The notes under the pieces are model-generated. The model was not told where the DNA came from. It saw nothing but the letters and a program-made list of their open reading frames with translations, and searched no databases. From assembly GCF_003473485.1 (NCBI RefSeq), contig NC_053045.1, positions 44,372,494 through 44,436,493 of the forward strand: 64,000 nt of DNA, read 5' to 3'. The translations under genes were made by a program, and so were the position numbers. The DNA is from Medicago truncatula. Taxonomy: Eukaryota > Streptophyta > Magnoliopsida > Fabales > Fabaceae. Numbering within the stretch: position 1 is the first letter of the stretch; every line of letters starts with the position of its first letter. Positions 56,858-64,000 of this stretch are shown here, in pieces.

Positions 56858-59632
56858 TCATACTGTAGAATGCTCTGATGTTGGGGAATGAATACTTTGT
56901 AAGTAACCACCATCATTAAGCAACGATTTCACATACTCCTCTAGCTTTGAAGGAGTATTCCCATCATAATTGTACATTATTGGTACCATCCGTGCAGCAT
57001 TGAGACAAAGTTTAGTAAAAGATGAGGGTAATGGATTTGTGTTCAAACATTCTTTGTTGAGTTGTTTCCATGCATCTGAAATTTGTTCACTCATATGCTC
57101 CTTTGTTAGTCCAATAGAAACTCCTGGGTTATCTTTCATGTAACACTTCGAATACGACCCATCATTACCCTCACAATTAACATCCTGCAATAATTATTTA
57201 AAAATTCAAATGTTAAACCATGTTAGTTTTATTTGTTTGTGGTCCAATATTTATTCTTTGGTACACTTTTCTAGGAGATATTTTTTGTTACGTGTGGTCC
57301 AATACTTTTTGGTACATGTGGTCCAATATTTTAAAGTAGAATTAATGAAGTTGGAAACATGGGTGATGTTTTATTTATCAAAAAAAGAAACATAGGTGAT
57401 GTTTTCCTACCTTATCGCCTTCCAAGTCATCACATAGCCTTAGAATTTTGGCTGTTGTAGATATAATGGTTGGGAAGTCATCCATTAGAGACACGGTTTT
57501 CTCAGTTATACCTTGACCCATGCAAAAGAAAGCATGCACAAGTATCACGTGTACCCCAGTGCTTACTATGGCATTCTTCAAATACTCCTCTGACTTTGGA
57601 ACATTCCCAGAAGCAAACCATTTTGCTTCTTGCAAGAAAGCATTCAAGAGTCTTACCCACTGTAATTAATTAACAACCAAATTAATCACAATTAATTAAG
57701 TAGAAGATAACATGATAGTTCTATGAAGCATGAATACTTCTCGGATTAAACGTGTCCTGGTATCAGACACGTGTCGCGTCCGACGCCGACACATATAATT
57801 ACACTTGATTATGTGATTTTTTTTTCAAATTATTTGCGGTATCGACATGTCAGTGTCTCCGGTATCCGTGCTTATACACATAAGACTAGATCTACTGAAG
57901 ATTTAGAATAAGGGTATACCGATTTTATTAATGAGGTTAAAGGATTCCATCCATGTTTGATGTATGTCCTAAGAGCAAATTCATTAGTTATGTCATAAAG
58001 AGCCTTGAAACACACTTTCATGCAGTCTGGTAATTGTTCAATAGCTGACAAGTCCCATCTGAGTTCAAACAAAAGAATACTTAAGAAAAAAATTACTAGT
58101 ATGGTTTAATTTTATTTGAGTGAGGATTCACATAATTACCTCTTAACAGCATCTGTAAAGAGAGTAAGTTCATCAATGTTTCCATAAAAATCAAATATAT
58201 CATCAATGATGTAAATTAGGGATAGAGGCTTTGTGAGCTCAATCCGTTCTTCAGAGAATTGTGGATCTGGGAGACATGCCATTGACCACGAGTACCATTT
58301 AATTGGTTCATCTCTAGCAAATTCCAAGTCCTTTGGCAAACCTAAGTCTTTCCACCATCTATATGACCATGATTATAAATGTTGTAATCATTAGTAATAC
58401 GGTCAAATATCAATTTTAAGAATGAATTTAATTTTTAAACATTGTTAGTGTGAAAAGTTTTACACCGACAAAAAGTATCAATCAATCATATATATATGTA
58501 TGACTTGTTAAAAAATATAAATATAGAAAAAAATTCTTGAACAAAATAATTTTTAAACTTTTCAAAAAATTTAATACAATGTTTAGATATTTGATTCATA
58601 AACATGTGCCCTTAAAGTTAAGTAGGACTCACTTGGAAACAGCAAAAATTTCTTTGAGATGTGAAGAGGAAACCATTTGAGTGTCTATTTTTGAAAATTG
58701 CTGTATAGAGTTTGTCCATGTTGCATTTTGTGATTGCATTATTGTTGGTGTGAATCTTGACAAAGTTTTATGAGTTGGATACATCAAAGTGTGTGCCACA
58801 AATTTGGCTTGAGGGTGGCCATGAAATGTTGATGACCAGTCATTAAGATATTGGCCGCAGAACTGTCCTACATTGTCAAGACAGTCTTCTCCTTCTATGC
58901 TCAATTGAGAAGCTTCAAACAATGCAATCATTCCATTTATATCCTCAGAAAATGTATACTTGAGTTTGCCTTTGTTGTCACAAAACTTATCAAATATGTC
59001 TGTAAGATGCAGCAAAAAACATGGTCATGTTCATGTAGCTTACATCATGCATCATTTGTTCCACAATAAAAGTCACATTTGCAAAAGAAATTATCACAAA
59101 ACAAACCTGGGCTAATGTAATACCCTTCTTGTCTCAACATACGAAATTGAAATGCAGCTTGTGACAGTCCTTGATATTCATTTCTCTGGAAATTCTGAAA
59201 TCTAAGCATAGTGTGCTTCCTTTCAAGTGTTGCTTCAATTTCCTCTTCAAAATTGTACTCCATGCCTAATCTTTGGATGGAATCCACCATAGATAAACAT
59301 TCGTCCGTATTTTTTCTTATATTTCTAACAAATACCTGCTTAACTTCATCCAATGCTTTAGCATGTCTTATATGAAGGTCATCCTAAATGATTAATTGAA
59401 AAAATCAGCTTAATTAGCTACAAATTAATGGTCTAAAAAACTTCCATATGAAGCTAAAGAAAAGGATAAAAAAATGTTCATTACGTACCTTGCATTTACC
59501 ACTTTTAGGAATATGAATTTGATTGAAGACAGAAGTTAAATTGGTTTTATTATACTCCAAAATATTTGAGGTTTTGTTTGAAGAAAACGTTGAATGTTTG
59601 GTTGAAGTAGCGAAAGAAAGAGAAAAAGCCAT
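56858..59632 (-). CDS. TPS-g type terpene synthase
   Basis: Seven exons (59632-59489, 59383-59107, 58999-58633, 58358-58140, 58058-57920, 57659-57411, 57184-56858), all with GT-AG introns, join in frame to 573 residues, the usual exon number and size. The metal-binding DDIFD is at 315-319, in [13 protein letters not shown]. There is no RRX8W motif near the N-terminus, and [20 protein letters not shown] resembles linalool/nerolidol synthases, so it belongs to TPS-g, which makes acyclic terpene alcohols in plastid or cytosol. The Ser/Thr-rich first 45 residues could be a weak plastid leader. The second metal motif (NSE/DTE), usually like DDLGTAKEE in this group, reads DDLEGDKDV at 459-467: the Thr/Ser and the final Glu are both replaced. 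Activity may be lost or altered. Product cannot be predicted. A transposon fragment sits in intron 5. Confidence 0.93.
57734..57885. mobile_element. MITE-like insert in terpene synthase intron 5
   Basis: GTCCTGGTATCAGACACGTG, then CCGACGCCGACAC, and on the far side GACATGTCAGTGTCTCCGGT and ATCCGTGCTT, form imperfect inverted ends about 150 bp apart. GC-rich 'GTGTCGG' words like these mark a hAT-like family common in plants. The intron splice sites are unaffected. Confidence 0.6.
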
Positions 59633-59707
59633 AGATTTAGATTGTTAGTAACGTGTCTTGGTTTGAGTAGTAAGAGAGATACGAGAAACGCATAAAATAA
59701 GCATTGG

Positions 59708-59714
59708 ATTTATA
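59708..59714 (-). promoter_or_regulatory. TATA box of the terpene synthase gene
   Basis: The minus strand reads GGTCTATAAATCC, a good TATA box, 75-80 bp upstream of the start codon at 59632, leaving room for a 40-50 nt 5' UTR. Confidence 0.65.
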
Positions 59715-59759
59715 GACCAATGCTTGTTCGTGAAAAACATGCACGTACGGCAATCTTTG

Positions 59760-61079
59760 ACCAAACATCATCTTAACATAACTAAAGATTATGTCGAATT
59801 TATTTTGCTTTCAAACATCGATTTTTTTATTTAAATAAATAAACCACTTCTTCCCCAAATTATCATCTACACGACACCCCAAGTACATTTGAACAAAACG
59901 GTAGGAAATTTCTCTCAACTAAACAAACAGGTTGGAGTTACACGCAAAAAAATATCCAATTAAAAAAACAATAAATTATCTACAAGACCAAACTTAATGT
60001 ATTTTTCTATTTTTTTTTTTTTGAGTGGCTGTGATTTTTACTTATTCATACTGTTTTTCAATTTAAATACACTTTTCCCTCAAAAAATAAATAAATTGAA
60101 ATACACTTTTTTACGGTCTTTAGATCTAGACTGTGAAACCCGAATACGAGATGCGATACGGATACGATACTGCACTGATACGCCGATATGGGAAAATTTT
60201 AAAAGTCAAGATACGATACGGCTAGGATACGTTAATAAAAAAAATTATATAATTAAATTTACAATATAATCATAACCATTTTTTTAATATGGAAACATAT
60301 TAACAAACAAAAGAAACCGGTCATAGGCTCGTAGCACATCAATACAAATATAAATAATATTGACGATTAAGAGAGTGACGATTAGTCAATTACATACAAA
60401 ATATATCAAAAAAAAAAAACACCATAAGTGCTATACTATATCCAAAAGAAACATTCTTAGTGCTATATTATATCGATCCAAAAAAGAAGCACTATACTCA
60501 AGAGTTAAGTTATTTTATTTAACGTTAATTGGGAATTATTGGGGCAGGTATAAGTTCAGGATAATTATCGGATACTTTCCTGATACGTATCAGGAAGTAT
60601 CGGATAATTATTTTTTTAAAAAAATAAAATTTAATCTTCGGATACTCTTCTGATACGTATCGGAAAGTATCGGGCAAGTATCGGCGCAGGATACGCACGG
60701 GATACAATACGTCAACCATTTTGAAGTATCGGGGCTTCATAGGATTTAGATGATGCACCTAAATTGTGTCCTTATCTACACAACTATTTCCTCGCATTTG
60801 TTATCATTTTTTTTGAACAAATCCTTCGCAAAATGTAATTAGCCAATTGGAAAAAAAGATTCATTAAGTTGTGAAAAAAAATCTTGGATTTTTTTTTTAC
60901 TTTTTGTATTGCCTTGACAACAAATTAAGAGGTCGTTTGTTATAGCTATTTTTAAGGAAAAACAATCATTTTTTCAATAAAAAATAATCACTTTTAAAAG
61001 AGACAAGATATATTGACATTCGTTTACATTTTGTTATATACAAGATTAAATCGAAAGAAATTGTTGTCGAAAAGTTGCT
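59760..61079. other. intergenic; GATACG-rich repeat at about 60132-60740
   Basis: The repeat is dense in CGATACG and GATACGTATC words (for example CTGATACGTATCAGGAAGTA at about 60577 and CTGATACGTATCGGAAAGTA at about 60650), in both orientations, with possible ends AAACCCGAATACG and CGGGGCTTCA. It looks like a non-autonomous DNA element with subterminal repeats, related in style to the hAT-like elements here. No gene was seen. Confidence 0.5.
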
Positions 61080-61500
61080 TTGGAAGAGAATCTAGTGGAT
61101 GTGTCAACCAAGACACTATCTTGATCAAGTTTCAAGCATTTATTGGACTTGATCAAAATTGTTAAGAGAAACTCATAAATGGAGAGAGAGAGCAAGAAGG
61201 TGGTTGGTTGTTAAATTGGTATCGCCGTCCACTTATTGTCAAAATAGAGAATTGTTGAATGTGACTTAAAATCTCACCATATATCAAGAGGAGGAAAATG
61301 TTATAATAGAGGATTTCGGTATTGCCTAACGCATAAGGTGCTTGTTGCCATGCGCAAGGCGTGTGGATTTGTGATTAAGGGCTTGTTTTGCCTCATGCAC
61401 AAGGCGTATGGGCTCATGTGCGTGTAATTTTTTCTAGTTGCCCGTCATGCACGAGTATTGAAGTGATTTGATTTCAGAATTTACAACATTTGACACCCAT
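61080..61500. repeat. LTR-like repeat, opposite strand to 11231-12090
   Basis: The reverse complement shares layout and words with the repeats at 11.2 and 25.5 kb: a plain half followed by a part with several GCGCAAGGCGTGT/GCACAAGGCGTATG motifs (61330-61430). No coding sequence or TSD was found. Confidence 0.4.
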
Positions 61501-61524
61501 TGTAGAGTTAAGGGGTAATTTTTT

Positions 61525-62120
61525 CAAAGAGAAATTATATTTGTACATTTATTTTATAACAACTTTTTGACAACCTTCTCTCTCATACTCACATTATACT
61601 CTTATTCTCTCTCTTCATTTTTCTCTCTCCATTGTTTTTTACCAATAAAAAGAGAGAGAAAAGAAGTTGTCACAAGAATTGTCTCAAATGGATTTTCAAA
61701 TATCATTGCTCTTTTTCAAATGAGCACCACGAGTTCAAAGTGGGACGTCTGAGTAACATGTATCCTTAATGAACCAAATATAAAAGCATTGCAATGAAAA
61801 CTGTGTATTCAACTTTAAAATAAAAAAAAACTAATTGTTCTTTTTACTCCCTCTATCACTGTATGTAAGCACTCATTTGACTAAAAATTTGTCCCTAAAT
61901 GTAAACATCTTTTCAAATTATTGGATGCATTTATTATTATTTTTCCTAAACATATCCCTAATTAATATACTATTAACTTGTCAAGACTCATAAAATATGA
62001 AAAATCAAATTTAATACATATACAAACAAAAAACAATTTGATAATATTAACACATAAATTACACTAATAATTTTAATTAAAAAATGTAAAAAAAAGTAAG
62101 GGGAGTTTACGGAGTAGTTT
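61525..62120. mobile_element. two MITEs: about 61525-61720 and 61848-62118
   Basis: The first has GAGAAATTATATTTGTAC and CAAATATCATTGCTC ends with AACAACTTTTTGACAA facing AAGTTGTCACAAG, a relative of 36340-36516. The second begins CTCCCTCTATCACTGTATGT and ends GGGAGTTTACGGAG, a long Stowaway-like element with TA at its border. Confidence 0.55.
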
Positions 62121-63732
62121 TTAAGATTAATTTTTAATTCTTTAACGGTTGTCTTACACGACATGTTTAAGTGAGATCCAATTAATTTTGATTTGAAGTA
62201 ATATGAAAATATCTAAAGTTGACCAAGATAGATAACATTGTTTGGTGTGTTTAAAACGTGGATCGTATGGTGGAGACGCATTGACTGAAGGATAACTGAC
62301 ATGCATATGGTGGAGACGCGTTGATAGCTCTGCCTTCTGCTTAAATCAATACCAATGTCATGTCATTGAGTATACTTTTCTGGCACAATACAGTATAGGG
62401 AGTCATAGAAGAACACATCATTTTATTTTATGTTTCTGGACTATAATTGATGCAGATGGGTCGAACATTGATGCATAGTTTTCCTCCGATAATTTGATTT
62501 TGTTTTAGGTTAATTCAATCAATGATGTATGTAGTTGATAGTTCATTAATTGAATGAACTTAAAAAGCAAAATTTATTTATATTTAAGACTCGAGGGAGT
62601 ATGTTGAGTAGTAGTGCGATTTATAAAAATAGTCCGTGGGATCCCACTCATTTTAATTGTAAAATCATTAACATAATCTTTTAGATGCCGTTTAATTTGG
62701 GAAAGCAAACTTTTTTCCCATCATAAAAAAGTTAAACCAAAGCCATAGATTTAATACTTTAAAATTTGAATGGTTCAGATTTATTACCTGTTAACTTTTT
62801 GTTGGGTTATATAAAACAAAAATTGAGATAATCAAAGATGCGTCTCTCTAAAAAAAAAAAAAAAAAAGATGAGTGTGTTTCATAAAGTTAAATGCATTGT
62901 AAACTTCGATGTGAGTGATGTATGTATCAGCAACAATTATAATATATTAATTCATAAATAGTTATTGGAAAAAAAGGTTAAATCTTCATATTAATTTTCA
63001 AGACAAAATTCTCATATTAATTTTTTAAAGGCATGTGTTTACATTTTCCATATAACAAAGGAGAAATAGAGAGAAGAAAAAGGAAAAGAAAAACATATTA
63101 AACACACACAATATATATTCGAGATTAGTTTGTTGAGAGTTGTTTACAGGTAGTTAAGTTAGTTAACGTTGTTAGTTAACTTTTTCATCATTTCATATAG
63201 ACTTATATGCATAATAAAATTTCATTATGTCCATCGTAATTCAGTTGATAAAAACATCGATAATATTTATTCATAAGTTTTCTATATTATTTTTTATTTT
63301 ATTTTTTTTTGACAAGTTCTATATTTTTTTCTTAACTAGTTACAAACCCATGCACGGGTTCAATAACGTATTCGATAAAAAAAATTCTTTGAAAGAAGAG
63401 ATGTTAAAACGACGGAATATTGTGATTCATCATAAAATATGTATGTGCTGATTAAGAGAACATATAATCAGTTTATGAGATTAGAAATTGACATAATATT
63501 TAGGATGAAAACAATTGGAACCAATAAAGGAACCAATGATGTCTGAATTTACATATAATCCAAAATTATAAAAAAGAGTGTTGTTGTTATAGAGTTACTA
63601 AAAAATGATTGATACTCATATTCACATCAAATGAAATCAAACAAAGAAGTAACATCGGTGAGTGAAGATAATCTAGTCTAGGATTAAAGTTAAGGTGATC
63701 TGTTAAAAGTGTGAATCATGAACACCAAATCT
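62121..63732. other. intergenic; transposon end fragments
   Basis: Half of a Stowaway-like element (ATGATGTATGTAGTTGATAG ... ACTCGAGGGAGTA) is at about 62520-62600. GCCGTTTAATTTGGGAAAG at 62686 matches the TIR of 42364-43070. ACAAACCCATGCACGGGTT at about 63343 is a common plant transposon end. The last 300 bp may be the 3' region of the B3 gene. No other gene was seen. Confidence 0.45.
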
Positions 63733-64000
63733 TTATTTGGAAATGATTTGAACGTGCATATTTTTAGGTGGCTTCTCTAGATCAAAAATTAACTTATCAC
63801 CTACCTCTAACATATGTTCACGACAAAATTTGAACCATTGGCCGCCTAAGTATTTTTTGTAACTTGCTCTCTTTGCTGTTATCAAGTGAAACTTATACCT
63901 TTTTTGAGCTTGTTTGTCGATGAGTGTGATTGTTTCCCGTATTCCTGATGAGATAAAACCGCAAGTGCACGGTTCTATCGAAGTAGTAAAATAAGAGTAT
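63733..64000 (-). CDS. B3-domain protein, C-terminal exon, cut by window edge
   Basis: There is no ATG, so only the end of the gene is present. The minus-strand frame ends at TAA (63733-63735) and is open back to the window edge. It reads ETITLIDKQAQKRYKFHLIT, then KKYLGGQWFKFCREHMLEVG and DKLIFDLE, which is the second half of a plant B3 DNA-binding domain: the 'GW..F....L..GD...F' signature is clear (here GQWFKFCREHMLEVGDKLIF). The protein ends 13 residues later (MHVQIISK), so B3 is C-terminal, as in many REM-type proteins. Target DNA and role cannot be told from this part, and the true exon start lies beyond the window or at an unseen acceptor. Confidence 0.8.
   Translation of the reverse strand, partial: YSYFTTSIEPCTCGFISSGIRETITLIDKQAQKRYKFHLITAKRASYKKYLGGQWFKFCREHMLEVGDKLIFDLEKPPKNMHVQIISK

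Overview
This is plant nuclear DNA. The genes have GT-AG introns, the intergenic sequence is AT-rich and packed with transposable elements, and the families present (type IV quinone reductase, DYT1-like bHLH, DUF538, PPR, TPS-g terpene synthase, B3) are land-plant families. The MITE and tRNA-derived SINE types look like those of a galegoid legume; Medicago or a close relative is the best guess, but that is inference. No bacterial, organellar or viral gene sets were seen, and there is no tRNA, rRNA or CRISPR array.

Layout. 0-11 kb: a four-exon FQR1-like NAD(P)H:quinone oxidoreductase gene (7824-10474, +) and, 6 kb upstream, a truncated DNA-level duplicate of its 3' half (3377-3831), with matching upstream blocks at about 2.0-2.56 and 7.26-7.6 kb. 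A solo LTR with a perfect target-site duplication (TSD) lies between them. 11-45 kb: a cluster in which two unrelated genes alternate. DYT1-like bHLH copies on the minus strand (14.6-15.9, a remnant at 26.0-26.5, 43.4-44.9 kb, plus an orphan last exon at 42.1 kb) alternate with secreted DUF538 copies on the plus strand (20.7, 32.3 and 40.1 kb, plus an orphan 3' flank at 36.5 kb). The copies share flanking sequence, so the cluster arose by repeated segmental duplication followed by LINE, SINE and MITE insertion. 45-50.6 kb: MITEs and a decayed Mutator-like (MULE) transposon with TIRs, a probable 9-bp TSD and most of a transposase. 50.8-51.9 kb: an intact intronless PPR gene whose start codon is about 160 bp from the MULE end. 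53.8-55.7 kb: hAT-like and foldback elements. 56.9-59.6 kb: a complete seven-exon TPS-g type terpene synthase (-) with an altered second metal-binding motif. 63.7-64.0 kb: the C-terminal exon of a B3-domain gene (-) that runs off the window.

Genes likely to be functional: the FQR1-like reductase, DYT1-like copy 1, the three DUF538 genes, the PPR gene, probably the terpene synthase (with doubt about its chemistry) and the partial B3 gene. They do not form a pathway. The link between them is structural: the DUF538/DYT1-like pair is the repeating unit of the central 30 kb. DYT1-like copy 2 carries a splice-donor mutation and changed bHLH residues, so it looks like a copy in decay. No wholly new system was recognised. 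The best leads are the alternating duplication, the DUF538 downstream repeat whose unit number steps 1-2-3, the GTTAAC-centred palindromes shared by three transposons, and the terpene synthase motif change.
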